A stretch of 64,000 bases of DNA from Gemmatirosa kalamazoonensis (GTDB lineage: Bacteria > Gemmatimonadota > Gemmatimonadetes > Gemmatimonadales > Gemmatimonadaceae). Every line of letters starts with the position of its first letter. Positions within the stretch are counted from its first letter, which is position 1. The stretch spans positions 1,782,220 to 1,846,219 of the forward strand of contig NZ_CP007128.1 in NCBI RefSeq assembly GCF_000522985.1, given 5' to 3'. A model generated the notes under the pieces. It ran no database searches. It had not been told where the DNA came from and worked only from the letters and a program-made list of their open reading frames with translations. This document shows, piece after piece, positions 1 to 8,905 of this stretch. Both the position numbers and the translations under genes were made by a program.

Positions 1-2238
1 GCGCTGGGCGACCCGACCGCGCCGGCCGGCGCGCCGTCGCCGAACGCGAAGTACGCGCTGCTGCACGAGCTCGAGGAGTTCCTCACCGCGGCCGCCGCGG
101 CGCGCCCGCTCGTCGTCATCCTCGACGACGTGCAGTGGGCGGACGCGGAGACGTGGGACGCGCTGGAGTTCCTCGTGCCGCGGCTCGACCACCAGCGGCT
201 GCTCGTCTGCCTCACCATCCGCTCGGAGGATCTGCCGGGCGAGGGCGAGCAGCGGCGCATGCGGCTGTCGCGCCACGAGTGCTACGCGGAGATTGCGTTA
301 GGCCGGCTGTCGCGGGAGGAGCTCGAGCAGTGGCTGCGCGCGGTGCTCGGCGGCCAGGCGCCGGAGGCGGCGCTCGTCGAGCACCTCGCGGCGCACACCG
401 AGGGCAATCCGCTGTTCGCCGTGCAGACGCTGCGCATGCTGGCCGAGGACGGCGGGCTGCGCTTCGACGACGGTGCATGGCGCTACACGCCGGCGCCCGA
501 CGGCGCGCTCCCGACCGCGGTGCGCGACCTGCTCGCGCGCCGCATCGGCCGGCTCACGGACGCGACGCGCGAGATCCTCACCGTCGCCGCGGTGTTCGGC
601 GCGCGCTTCGACGCGGATCTCCTCGTCGGCGCGAGCGGGCGCGACGAGAACGTCGTCTTCGACGCGATCGAGGAGGGCGTCGCCGCGACGGTGCTCACGC
701 CCGTCGACGGGCGCGGCCCGAGCGCGTACGGGTTCACGCACGGGCTGCTCGCCGACGTGCTGCGGCGCGCGGGGAGCCCGCTGCGGCTGCGGCGCGTGCA
801 CGAGCGCGTGGCGCGCATCCTCGAGACGCACACGCCGGAGGCGGTGGCGGAGATCGCCGCGCACTTCGACCGCGCCGGCTGCAGCGCGGACGCGCTGCGC
901 CACGCGCTGAAGGCCGGCGAGCGGGCGGAGGCGGTGTACGCGTACGACGCGGCGACGGCGTGCTACGAGATGGCGTATCGCCACGCGCGGTCGCTCGCCG
1001 AGCACGCGGACGTGCAGTGGCGCCTCGCCGGTCTCGACGAGATCACGGGCCGCATCGCCGAGGCGGAGGAGAAGTGCAACCTCGTGCTGTCGTCGTACGC
1101 GGCGGGCGCGAGCGAGCTCGGTCTGCTGAGCGCCGCGAAGCGCATGCGCGAGCGACTGCGCATGGCGCGCGGCGCGCCGTTCACCGACGTGCTGCGCACG
1201 TGCACGATGCTGCTCGACGCGGCGCGCACCTCGGGCGACCGCAGCGAGGCGGTGCCGCTGCTGCTCATGATCGCGCAGCTGCACGGCCGGCTCGGCGACG
1301 GCGCGGCGGCGGTGCGTGGCGCGCACGAGGCGATCGCCGAGGCGGAGCGCAGCGGCGAGCCGCGGCTCGTGGCGGAGGCGCACATGCGACTCGGCTCCGC
1401 GCTGCTGCTCGCGTCGCCGGCCGACGCGATCCCGCACTACACGATCGCGCTCGACGGGTTCACGCACGTCGAGGATCGGCGCAGCCAGGGCGGCTGTCAC
1501 ATCAACATCGGCGTGGCGCACGATCGCTCCGGCGACCACTCGGCGGCCGAGCTGTCGTACGCGACCGCGCTCGACGTCGGCCGCGAGGTGAAGGCCGCGG
1601 ATCTCACCGCGCTCGCGTCGACGAACCTCGGCGTGCTGCTGATGAAGACGGGCCGTTTCGCCGAGGCGAAGGCGCGCTACGAGGAGGCGCTGCGGCTGTA
1701 CACGTCGACGAACAACGAGCCGTACCGCCTGACGACGCTCTACAACCTCGCGCACCTCGCGCGCGAGCGCGGCGACGCCGCCGGCGCGACGGAGCTCTAC
1801 GGCGCGGCGAAGGCGCTCGCCGAGCGGCTCGGCCAGCTCGACGTGCACGTCGGCGCGATCTGCGGCGTGGGGCTCGCGGAGCTCGCGCTCGGCCAGAACG
1901 CCGCGGCCGGCGCGCACTTCGCGGAAGCGTCGGAGCTGCTCGCGGGGCGCGAGGACGCGTGGTTCCAGTGCCGCGAGGTGCTCGAGGCGTTAGGCATCCG
2001 CCTGGAGCTCGTGCGCGGCCGGCGCGCGGTGGCGGTGGAGCGGCTGTGCACCGCGCTCGGCGAGGCGGAGCGGCACGACCAGTACGCCGCGGTGTGGCTC
2101 GCGGCCGAGTGCGCGGCGGGGCTGCGCGAGGAGCGCGACGGCGTGCAGCAGCTGCTGCAGAAGCACGCCGCGCAGGCGCGCAAGCGCGGGTACGCGCCGC
2201 TGCTGCGGCGGCTGGAAGCGGCCTCGAAGCCGGCCTGA
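1..2238 (+). CDS. AAA-ATPase/TPR signalling protein, C-terminal part
   Basis: The gene is cut by the window edge. The frame is open from base 1 and gives 745 residues; the first internal ATG is at 130. Residues about 37-48 (LVVILDDVQWAD) are a Walker B motif of the AAA_16/MalT-type ATPase found in large bacterial regulators. From about residue 270 the protein is a long run of Ala/Leu-rich helical pairs typical of TPR repeats, which usually bind partner proteins. In related proteins the missing N-terminus is often a Ser/Thr kinase or adenylate cyclase domain, but that cannot be seen here. The stop is followed at once by a large hairpin repeat shared with the convergent gene. Confidence 0.75.
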   Translation, partial: ALGDPTAPAGAPSPNAKYALLHELEEFLTAAAAARPLVVILDDVQWADAETWDALEFLVPRLDHQRLLVCLTIRSEDLPGEGEQRRMRLSRHECYAEIALGRLSREELEQWLRAVLGGQAPEAALVEHLAAHTEGNPLFAVQTLRMLAEDGGLRFDDGAWRYTPAPDGALPTAVRDLLARRIGRLTDATREILTVAAVFGARFDADLLVGASGRDENVVFDAIEEGVAATVLTPVDGRGPSAYGFTHGLLADVLRRAGSPLRLRRVHERVARILETHTPEAVAEIAAHFDRAGCSADALRHALKAGERAEAVYAYDAATACYEMAYRHARSLAEHADVQWRLAGLDEITGRIAEAEEKCNLVLSSYAAGASELGLLSAAKRMRERLRMARGAPFTDVLRTCTMLLDAARTSGDRSEAVPLLLMIAQLHGRLGDGAAAVRGAHEAIAEAERSGEPRLVAEAHMRLGSALLLASPADAIPHYTIALDGFTHVEDRRSQGGCHINIGVAHDRSGDHSAAELSYATALDVGREVKAADLTALASTNLGVLLMKTGRFAEAKARYEEALRLYTSTNNEPYRLTTLYNLAHLARERGDAAGATELYGAAKALAERLGQLDVHVGAICGVGLAELALGQNAAAGAHFAEASELLAGREDAWFQCREVLEALGIRLELVRGRRAVAVERLCTALGEAERHDQYAAVWLAAECAAGLREERDGVQQLLQKHAAQARKRGYAPLLRRLEAASKPA

Positions 2239-2242
2239 CACA

Positions 2243-2326
2243 GGGCAGGAGGGCAGGAGCGCAGGAGGGCAGGAGGGCAGGAGCCGCGATAGCTCCTGCC
2301 CTCCTGCGCTCCTGCCCTCCTGCCCT
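2243..2326. repeat. Hairpin with arms of tandem GGGCAGGA units
   Basis: Five 8-bp units (GGGCAGGA, the third being GCGCAGGA) face four complementary units across a 9-nt loop. The variant unit is present in both arms. It fills the gap between two convergent genes and overlaps the stop codon of the minus-strand gene, so it could act as a two-way terminator. Same family as 6214-6334, 26251-26328, 29321-29390 and 30760-30856. Confidence 0.9.
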
Positions 2327-3179
2327 AGTCGTCGGGCCGGCGGAAGTGCGCGCTGTCGAGCAACGCGCGCACCGAGTCGCGGCGGACCGAGTCGGCGCGC
2401 TGGCGGGCGCGCTGCTCGCCGGCGTGGGCGAGGCGGGCGCGCGTGTCGGCGTCGACGATCGAGTCGCGCTTGCGCTCCGCCGGGCTCTTGCCGCCGAACG
2501 GGATGCTCAGGAGCGTGAAGCGCAGCCCCGGCGGGCCGCCGGCGGTGCGGGCCTCCTGACGGCGCTGCGCGTCGTCGCTGCGCGCCTTCGCGTCCCGCGC
2601 GTCCGCGGCGGCGGCGGCCATGGCGGTGGCCATGCTGTTGGCGAGCGTGCGGAGCAGGGAGTCCTTCTGCGCGCGGCTGAGCGGCGGCGGCGCGGGCAGC
2701 TCCGCGCCGATGCGCAGCGGCGACGGCGACGCGGTCGGACCGCGCGCGGGCGCGGCGGCCGCGGCCCCGGCCTGACCGGCGCCGCGACGGCCGGCGACGC
2801 CCGTATCGCCCGGCGCCGCCGGCGCGGGGAACGGCGCGACCTGCGGCGCGGTGACGGTCGGCGCGACGACCTGCGTCCCGCCCGCCGGCGCGGCGGTGGG
2901 CGCGGCCGGCCGGGCGTCGGCGCGTCCCGGCGCGGTCGGCGCGACGGGCGTGCGGGGCACCGCCGGCGTGGCCGGCCGCACCGGCACCGGCGGCGCGACG
3001 TACGTGACGCGCTCTTCCTGCGGCTTCGTCACGTCACGATCCCACCAGCGATGCGACACGGACGTGCCCGCGAGGAACGCCGCGGCCAGCATCGCGCCCG
3101 TCGCAGCGACCGCGAGCGCGAAGCTCGGGCCGTGGGGGCCGTGCGTGGAGCGGATGGAGTACGAGCGGGTCAGGTCCAT
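2325..3179 (-). CDS. Membrane-anchored Pro/Ala-rich protein, function unknown
   Basis: The product has 284 residues. A single hydrophobic segment at about 19-42 follows a short N-terminus and should anchor it in the inner membrane. The next 120 residues are Pro/Ala/Val-rich and probably disordered. The C-terminal third is charged and likely helical, with many Arg, Asp and Ala residues. No known domain was recognised. The layout resembles cell-envelope linker proteins, but no function can be assigned. The start is the first ATG before the membrane segment; a clear ribosome site is not obvious. Confidence 0.6.
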   Translation of the reverse strand: MDLTRSYSIRSTHGPHGPSFALAVAATGAMLAAAFLAGTSVSHRWWDRDVTKPQEERVTYVAPPVPVRPATPAVPRTPVAPTAPGRADARPAAPTAAPAGGTQVVAPTVTAPQVAPFPAPAAPGDTGVAGRRGAGQAGAAAAAPARGPTASPSPLRIGAELPAPPPLSRAQKDSLLRTLANSMATAMAAAAADARDAKARSDDAQRRQEARTAGGPPGLRFTLLSIPFGGKSPAERKRDSIVDADTRARLAHAGEQRARQRADSVRRDSVRALLDSAHFRRPDD

Positions 3180-3237
3180 GCGATGTTCACGTGGACCCTC
3201 TTGGACACCGGCCGGTCATCGAAGGTGCCCTGACGGC

Positions 3238-3339
3238 TGGTGAGGCGGCGCTGATACGGCGGCGCTATTACCGCGGCGCTGGACCCTCGGCGCGGATACC
3301 ACGCGTTCGCAGCGCCGCCGTATCAGCGCCGCCTCACCA
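3238..3339. repeat. Inverted repeat with 29-bp perfect arms (GGCGGCGCTGAT family)
   Basis: Positions 3238-3266 and 3311-3339 are perfect reverse complements with a 44-bp spacer. More degenerate GCGCTGA units continue to about 3357. It lies between two minus-strand genes. Related copies occur at 27922-28045, 32897-33008 and 36166-36338. Confidence 0.85.
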
Positions 3340-3361
3340 GCGCCGCCACTTCAGCGCCGCG

Positions 3362-4423
3362 TCATCGATTCCAGCGGACGATCCGCCCCCGGGGCCCCAC
3401 CGCCCAGCCGTCGCCGCTGCGGGCGAAGCTCACGGCGTTCAGCTCCGTCGTGTCCACGCGCGTCCACGTCGCGCCGTCGTCGAGCGATACGGTCGTGCCG
3501 GCGCCGCCCACGGCGACCACGGCGCTCGGACGGCCGCCGACGTACGCGAGCCCCGACCAGAAGCCGGTCGCGGCGGGGGACGGCGGGGCGGGCGTCCAGG
3601 TCGCGCCGCCGTCGGTGGAGCGGAGCACGTGCTGCGCGGGGTCGTGCGGCTTCGTGTAGTCGCCGCCGACGGCGACCCCGGTGCGGGCATCGCGGAACGC
3701 GACGGCGAACAGCCCCGACGACGCGCCGCGCACGCCTAACGGCGCGTCGACCGCGGCCCACGTGCGGCCCCCGTCCGTGGTGCGGTACACGCGTGCGCCG
3801 CCGGGGCCGCCGGTCACGAACCACGCCGCGCCGCGCGGACCCGCGGTGAGCGCCGCGCCGCCGGCGGCGTACGCGCCCTCGCCCTCCCGCGCCGCCGGGA
3901 CCTCGACGGCGCGGCGCCACGTCCGGCCCCCGTCGTCGGTCGCCACGACGTGCATCCGGCCGCCGACCGGGTCGCTCAGCGCGAGGGCGTGCGCGGCGTC
4001 CCCCGCCCAGAGCGCGAGCGCGTCGAAGAACGCGCCCCTCGTCGTGTCGGCAAGGACGAGCGTCCACGTCGCGCCGCCGTCGGTCGTGCGATAGATGCGC
4101 GCCTGCCCCGCCGCGCCGTCGCCGGCGCTCGCGACGAACGCGGTGCGCTCGTCGGTCGCGCGGATGGAGCGGAAGTCGAGCGAGTCCGCGCCGGGGACCG
4201 GACGCCGCTCCCACGTCGCGCCGCCGTCGAGCGTGCGCAGCACCGTGTTGCGCGCCCCGCTCGCCCATGCCACGCGCGCGCTCACCGCGCTCACGCCGCG
4301 CAGCGACGTGGTCACGCCGCTCGACTGCTCGTCCCAGCCCGCGGCCGGGGAGAGCGGCGCGTTCACGCGCGTGCAGGCGGCGAGGAGGACGAGCGCGGCG
4401 AGCGGGCGGGCGGTGTTAGGCAT
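3362..4423 (-). CDS. BNR/Asp-box repeat lipoprotein (Ycf48-like propeller)
   Basis: The product has 353 residues. The N-terminus is a lipoprotein signal with the lipobox LLAAC, so the protein should be lipid-anchored outside the cytoplasm. At least six Asp-box motifs follow (RTLDGGATW, RTTDGGATW, ATDDGGRTW, RTTDGGRTW, RSTDGGATW, SLDDGATW), spaced as in sialidase or Ycf48-type beta-propellers. No sialidase catalytic residues were recognised, so it is more likely a binding or assembly propeller than an enzyme. The reading frame opens ATG CCT AAC, which contains the window's over-represented heptamer. Confidence 0.8.
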   Translation of the reverse strand: MPNTARPLAALVLLAACTRVNAPLSPAAGWDEQSSGVTTSLRGVSAVSARVAWASGARNTVLRTLDGGATWERRPVPGADSLDFRSIRATDERTAFVASAGDGAAGQARIYRTTDGGATWTLVLADTTRGAFFDALALWAGDAAHALALSDPVGGRMHVVATDDGGRTWRRAVEVPAAREGEGAYAAGGAALTAGPRGAAWFVTGGPGGARVYRTTDGGRTWAAVDAPLGVRGASSGLFAVAFRDARTGVAVGGDYTKPHDPAQHVLRSTDGGATWTPAPPSPAATGFWSGLAYVGGRPSAVVAVGGAGTTVSLDDGATWTRVDTTELNAVSFARSGDGWAVGPRGRIVRWNR

Positions 4424-4513
4424 GATGGAAAGTACTCGAAGGGCGGATGGTTCACGGTGGGCGCATGCCGTCGCGCGCGGCTATCTTCCGTCGAGCCTCC
4501 TCCCTCGTCAACG

Positions 4514-5734
4514 ATGCCACGTCTGCGCACCGTCACGCTGCTCGCCACGCTCGTCGCGGCCCCACTCCACTCGCAGCCCGTGCGGAAGGACGCGGCGTCC
4601 GACGGGGTCGTGCCGGGGATCGAGGTACTCCTCCGCGACTCGCTGCACCTCGTGCGCGGCAAGCGCGTGGGGCTCGTCACGAACCACTCGGGGCGCGACC
4701 GGAGCGGCACGAGCACGATCGACCGGCTCGCCCACACGCCCGGCGTGACGCTCACCGCGCTGTTCGCGCTGGAGCACGGCATCCGCGGCGCGATCGAGGC
4801 CGGCGGGAACGTGTCGTCGACGCGCGACTCGGCCACCGGCGTCCCGATCTACTCGCTGTACGGCGCGTCGCACGTGCCGACGGCGGAGATGCTGCGCGAC
4901 GTCGACGTCATCCTGTACGACATCCAGGACGTCGGCGCGCGCGTCTACACGTACCAGTGGGGGATGGCGATCGCCGCCGACTCGGCCGACAAGCCGTTCA
5001 TCGTGCTCGACCGGCCCGACCCGGTGCGCGCCGATCTGGTGCAGGGCGGCGTGCTCGATCCGAAGTTCCGCTCGTACGTCGGCGCGTATCCGGTGGCGCT
5101 GCGCTACGGGCTCACGCCCGGGGAGCTTCTCCGCTATCTGAACGGCACGGGGCAGATCCACGCCGACGTGAAGGTGGTGCCGATGGCCGGCTACCGTCGC
5201 GCGATGTGGTACGACGACACGAAGCTCGCGTGGGTGAACCCGTCGCCGAACCTGCGCGACCTCGACGCGACGATCGTGTACACGGGCACGGTGTTCTTCG
5301 AGGGGACGAACGTGAGCGAGGGGCGCGGCACCGACCAGCCGTTCCGCCTCGTCGGCGCGTCGTGGCTCACGGACGCCGGTGCGATCGCCGCGGAGCTGAA
5401 CGCGATGCGGATCCCGGGCGTGCGCTTCGACTCGGTGTCGCGCACCATGGAGCCCGGCTTCAAGTTCCCCGGCCAGACGATCCCGATGCTCCACGTCTCG
5501 GTGACCGATCGCGACCGCGTGAACGCGCCCGAGGTCGGGCTGCGCATGCTTCGCGCGATCTACGCGCGCCACAAGCCCGACTTCCAGTGGCGCCCGTCGA
5601 TCGACCGCCTCGCCGGCGGCACGCGCGTGCGCGAGGCCGTGGAGAACGACACAGTGGACGCGCTGCTCGCCGCGTGGGCCGCCGAGTCGCGCCGCTTCCA
5701 GGACGAGACCCGCAGATACTGGATCTACAAGTAG
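4514..5734 (+). CDS. namZ: Exo-beta-N-acetylmuramidase NamZ family (DUF1343, GH171)
   Basis: The product has 406 residues with a signal peptide of about 20 residues. It matches the DUF1343 family along its length, with recognisable blocks GLVTNHSGRD, LEHGIRGAIEAG, YDIQDVGARVYTY, FEGTNVSEGRGT and the C-terminal YWIYK. Characterised NamZ enzymes release terminal N-acetylmuramic acid from peptidoglycan fragments, so a role in cell-wall recycling or scavenging outside the cytoplasm is likely. The frame is open far upstream, but the ATG at 4514 directly precedes the signal peptide and is preferred. Confidence 0.88.
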   Translation: MPRLRTVTLLATLVAAPLHSQPVRKDAASDGVVPGIEVLLRDSLHLVRGKRVGLVTNHSGRDRSGTSTIDRLAHTPGVTLTALFALEHGIRGAIEAGGNVSSTRDSATGVPIYSLYGASHVPTAEMLRDVDVILYDIQDVGARVYTYQWGMAIAADSADKPFIVLDRPDPVRADLVQGGVLDPKFRSYVGAYPVALRYGLTPGELLRYLNGTGQIHADVKVVPMAGYRRAMWYDDTKLAWVNPSPNLRDLDATIVYTGTVFFEGTNVSEGRGTDQPFRLVGASWLTDAGAIAAELNAMRIPGVRFDSVSRTMEPGFKFPGQTIPMLHVSVTDRDRVNAPEVGLRMLRAIYARHKPDFQWRPSIDRLAGGTRVREAVENDTVDALLAAWAAESRRFQDETRRYWIYK

Positions 5735-5736
5735 AC

Positions 5737-5814
5737 CTCACGCGGAGGCGCGGAGCACGCGGAGAACGCCAACGTGCTCGGTAGCTCTCCGCGTCCTCCG
5801 CGCCTCCGCGTGAG
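5737..5814. repeat. Hairpin, CTCACGCGGAGG family
   Basis: Two arms of about 29 bp (5737-5765 and 5786-5814) are nearly perfect reverse complements built from CGCGGAG-type units. It lies between namZ and the downstream same-strand gene. The same arm sequence forms the outer layer of the repeat at 23391-23561 and a lone arm at 50279-50308. Confidence 0.85.
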
Positions 5815-5837
5815 ACACACCCAGCAGCAGAGTCCCC

Positions 5838-6215
5838 ATGCATCGAGCGACCCTTCTTCTGACACTCCTCGTCGCCGCGCCGCCGGCGTGGAAGACCGTC
5901 GGCCACACCGGCGACGGCAACCCGGTGCAGGTCGACCCGAAGAGCGTGAAGCGCAAGGGCACCACCGTCGACGCGACGGTGCGCGTGCCGTTCCTGAAGC
6001 CGAAGAAGATGGCGGGCGGGAACGTCACGAGCTCGATCACGAAGGTCACGTTCGACTGCGCGAAGGAGACCGTCGCGATCAAGGAGTACACGTACTACTT
6101 CGACGAGAAGACGCGAAAGATCTTCCAGCACCAGGTCGCGCAGACGCCCGGCTTCGCGCCCGTCATGGGCGGGTCGATGACGAAGGTGGCGTACGACGAG
6201 CTGTGCAAGAGGTAG
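5838..6215 (+). CDS. Surface-adhesin E-like exported protein
   Basis: The product has 125 residues, starting with a short signal peptide. The mature part has the pattern of the surface-adhesin protein E-like family: an early Trp, then VQVDPKSVKRKG, a basic middle, TFDCAKETVAIKEYTYY, and a C-terminal YDELCKR. Two cysteines (FDC and ELC) could form a disulfide. Family members are small exported proteins of poorly defined role. It may be cotranscribed with namZ, although a hairpin lies between them. Confidence 0.65.
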   Translation: MHRATLLLTLLVAAPPAWKTVGHTGDGNPVQVDPKSVKRKGTTVDATVRVPFLKPKKMAGGNVTSSITKVTFDCAKETVAIKEYTYYFDEKTRKIFQHQVAQTPGFAPVMGGSMTKVAYDELCKR

Positions 6216-6334
6216 GGCAGGAGGGCGGGAGGGCAGGAGGGCAGGAGGGCAGGCGGGCCTAACGACTTTCCTGCCCTCCTGCCCTCCTGCCCTCCTGCCC
6301 TCCTGCCCTCCTGCCCTCCTGCCCTCCTGCCCTC
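6214..6334. repeat. Long hairpin of GGGCAGGA units between convergent genes
   Basis: Left-arm GGGCAGGA-type units up to about 6253 face a longer right arm of CTCCTGCC units up to 6334. The loop contains GCCTAAC. The right arm has more units than the left, as expected if unit number changes by slippage. It begins at the stop of the plus-strand gene and ends at the stop of the penicillin-acylase-like gene. Confidence 0.88.
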
Positions 6335-8692
6335 TCACTTCGGCGCGAGCACCGTCCGCGACTCCGCCGCGCGCTCCACGGCGCCGCTCGTGTACGGCAC
6401 GTGGAAGTAGTGCCCCACGGCCCACGCGCCGAACAGGTCGCGATAGTGCGGGTCGCGCGGGTCGCCGCTCTGGCCGGGGGTGTTCGTGCCTAACGACGCG
6501 TCCCAGTCGGCGAGATCGGCGACGAGGCGGAAGCTCGCGCCGTGCGTCTGGTTGTCGGTGTTGCCGGTCGCGTTCACGGTGCTCGCGTAGCCGCCGCGCG
6601 GCGCCGGGCCGACGTCGAGCGCGCCGCGCGACTCCTCGTCCAGCGCGCCGCTCAGCGGGTGCCGGATGAGCGCGTGATGGTACGCGGGCTGGCCGTAGCG
6701 CCACCGCTGCGGGTCGGGGCCCAGTCGCGTACGCAGGTCGCCTAACGCGGCCGTCAGCGCGGCGGCGAGCAGCGAGTCGCGCGCCGCCGTCAGGCCGGCA
6801 CCGCCGCCGAACACGCCGGTCGGCGCCGACGCGGGGCGCGTGAGCCACCCGACGGCGCGCGAGACCGGCACGGCGCGCAGATACGAGCGCGCCGCCGCCG
6901 GCACCGCGCGCTCGTGCAGCCGACGCAGGAGCTGCCGCTCCCACGCCACGTACACCGCCGCGGGAACGCTCGACGCCGCGAGCACGCGGTCCCATGCGAG
7001 CAGCGTGTCGCGCGCCCACCGCGCCGTGGGATCGGACGGGGCGAGCGCGCGCAGTAGCGGCACCAGCGCGCGCGCCGGCAGCGCGAGCTCGTCGTGCTGC
7101 AGCGCGGCCATCGCGACCGCGGTCGCGTGGCGCGTCGTGTCCAGCACCTCGCGCACGCGGTCCACGCGCCACGGGTCGGCCCATCCGCCGCGCCCCACGG
7201 CGTCGACGCGGGCATAGCCGGCCGGGACGTTGTTCTCGTTCGCCGTCGCGACGAAGCCGTTAGGCGGGTTCACGACGTGCGGCAGCTCCGCGATCGGCAG
7301 GAAGCCGCTCCACTCGTAGCGGCCATCACCGGGCACGGGCACGAGGCCCGTCCAGCCGTGCCGCACCGGCGCGATGCCGGCCGCCTGCCATGCGATCGTG
7401 CCGCCGGTGTCGGCCCAGATGAGGTTCTCCGCCGGCATGAGGTGCCGCACCGCGCCGGCGTGGAACTCGGCCCACGTCCGCGCCTGATCGAGGCGCAGGC
7501 TCGCGAGGTACGGCGCGGTGCCCGGCTCGAGCCACGCGGCGCGCAGCGCGTACGCGAGATGCCGCGCCGGATCCTCCATGACGACGGGCCCGTGGCGCGT
7601 GAAGCGCAGCACGACGACCTGCGGCGCCGCGCCGCGCACGCGGATCGTGTCGCGGATCTCGCGCATCCGCTCCCACCCGGTGCGGTAGCGGTAGCGCCGC
7701 GCATCGGTCGGGTCGGTGCGGTAGACGTACACGTCCTCCATGTCGAGCCCGAAGATCGTGAGCCCCCACGCGCCCGCTCGGTTGTGGCCCACCGACACGC
7801 CGGGCAGCGCCGGCTCGCCCGCGCCCACGACGTCCCACCCGGGCGCGGTGAGGTGCACCCAGTAGCGGAGCGACGGCACCTGGATCGTGCGGTGCGGATC
7901 GTTCGCGAGCAGCGGCTTGCCGCTCGCCGTGCGCGTCCCCGCCACGACCCAGTTGTTCGACCCGTCGCGCTGCTCGTCGGGCACCGGGGCCGCGGCCACC
8001 AGCTCCCCGGCGACGAACGACACCGGCGCGCGCCACAGCCGGTACGGCGCGAGCACGGAATCGGAGAGCGCGTCGACGTCGATGGCGCTGTCGGGCGCGA
8101 GCACCACCGGGTCGGGCTCGAACGTGCCGACCGCGCGCACGGCGTCGACGCCCATCGCGCGCACGGCGCGCGCGAGGTCGATCTCCTGCTCCGCGTTCGA
8201 CGCGAGCGCGTTGTGGCGCGACACGACGACGGCGCTCGTCCACCGCCCGGGGCGCACGCCGAGTCGGCGCAGCTCCGGCGGGAGGAGCGACGGGTCGCGC
8301 TCGACCTGCGCGACGCGCGCGTTCACCCCGTCGACGAACGCCTGCACGATCGCCGCACCGTGCGGGTGGTAGCTCGCGAGCTCGCGCGTCATGTCGCCGC
8401 GGAACGCGAACAGCCGCGCCGCGCGGTCGCGCGCCGCCCACCGCGGGCCGAGCGCCTCGGCCATCGTTCCCGTCGCCTGCCGGCGCCACAGCTCCAGCTG
8501 GAACAGCCGGTCGCGCGCCGCGTTCCATCCCTGCGCGAAGAACAGGTCGTGCTCGTCGCGCGCGCGGATGTGTGCGATGCCGCTCGAGTCGCGCAGGATC
8601 TCGACGGGGAAGTGCAGGCCGGGGGCGCGCAGCGAGTCCCCGGGCGACGCGAGCACGCTGGCGAGGAAGGCGAACGGGAGGATGTTAGGCAT
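6335..8692 (-). CDS. Penicillin acylase family N-terminal-nucleophile hydrolase
   Basis: The product has 785 residues, with an N-terminal hydrophobic export segment. Early blocks GIAHIRARDEHDLFFAQGW and LFQLELWRRQATG are typical of the penicillin amidase (Ntn) family. The precursor is normally cut to expose the nucleophile serine of the beta subunit; here this is Ser245 in DGSNNWVVAG. Later blocks ANDPH, GAGEPALPGVSVGHNRAGA, TANEN and the C-terminal GNTDNQTHGASFR also fit. Family members hydrolyse amides such as beta-lactam side chains or acyl-homoserine lactones; the natural substrate cannot be read from the sequence. The gene begins ATG CCT AAC. Confidence 0.88.
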   Translation of the reverse strand: MPNILPFAFLASVLASPGDSLRAPGLHFPVEILRDSSGIAHIRARDEHDLFFAQGWNAARDRLFQLELWRRQATGTMAEALGPRWAARDRAARLFAFRGDMTRELASYHPHGAAIVQAFVDGVNARVAQVERDPSLLPPELRRLGVRPGRWTSAVVVSRHNALASNAEQEIDLARAVRAMGVDAVRAVGTFEPDPVVLAPDSAIDVDALSDSVLAPYRLWRAPVSFVAGELVAAAPVPDEQRDGSNNWVVAGTRTASGKPLLANDPHRTIQVPSLRYWVHLTAPGWDVVGAGEPALPGVSVGHNRAGAWGLTIFGLDMEDVYVYRTDPTDARRYRYRTGWERMREIRDTIRVRGAAPQVVVLRFTRHGPVVMEDPARHLAYALRAAWLEPGTAPYLASLRLDQARTWAEFHAGAVRHLMPAENLIWADTGGTIAWQAAGIAPVRHGWTGLVPVPGDGRYEWSGFLPIAELPHVVNPPNGFVATANENNVPAGYARVDAVGRGGWADPWRVDRVREVLDTTRHATAVAMAALQHDELALPARALVPLLRALAPSDPTARWARDTLLAWDRVLAASSVPAAVYVAWERQLLRRLHERAVPAAARSYLRAVPVSRAVGWLTRPASAPTGVFGGGAGLTAARDSLLAAALTAALGDLRTRLGPDPQRWRYGQPAYHHALIRHPLSGALDEESRGALDVGPAPRGGYASTVNATGNTDNQTHGASFRLVADLADWDASLGTNTPGQSGDPRDPHYRDLFGAWAVGHYFHVPYTSGAVERAAESRTVLAPK

Positions 8693-8715
8693 GATGGGAG
8701 CTGCTGCAAAGACAA

Positions 8716-8892
8716 TTGAACCGCAGAGGACGCAGAGGGCCGCAGAGGACTGCCCTCTTGAATTGAACCACGGAGGACACGGAGGACACGGAGGACGACC
8801 TTTTCAAGAGAATTGGTTTCCTCTGTGTCCTCTGTGCCCTCTGTGGTTCAAAGGAAAAGGCTCTGCGGCCCTCTGCGTCCTCCGCGGTTCAA
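8716..8892. repeat. Nested double hairpin: CGCAGAGG outer, CACGGAGGA inner
   Basis: An outer inverted repeat (TTGAACCGCAGAGGACGCAG at the left, its complement ending at 8892) encloses a second inverted repeat made of ACACGGAGG units (about 8765-8850). It lies between two minus-strand genes. The same two-layer design recurs at 16693-16870 and 50329-50507. Confidence 0.88.
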
Positions 8893-8905
8893 ACCAACGG
8901 CACCG

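Noticed and set aside
298-1917. A 539-codon open frame on the minus strand
   Set aside because: It lies wholly within the AAA/TPR gene and is Arg/Ala/His-rich, as expected from antisense of GC-rich coding DNA; no domain is visible.
6214-6334. Possible CRISPR array of GGGCAGGA units
   Set aside because: The units are 8 bp with no spacers, and they form a palindrome; there are no cas genes.
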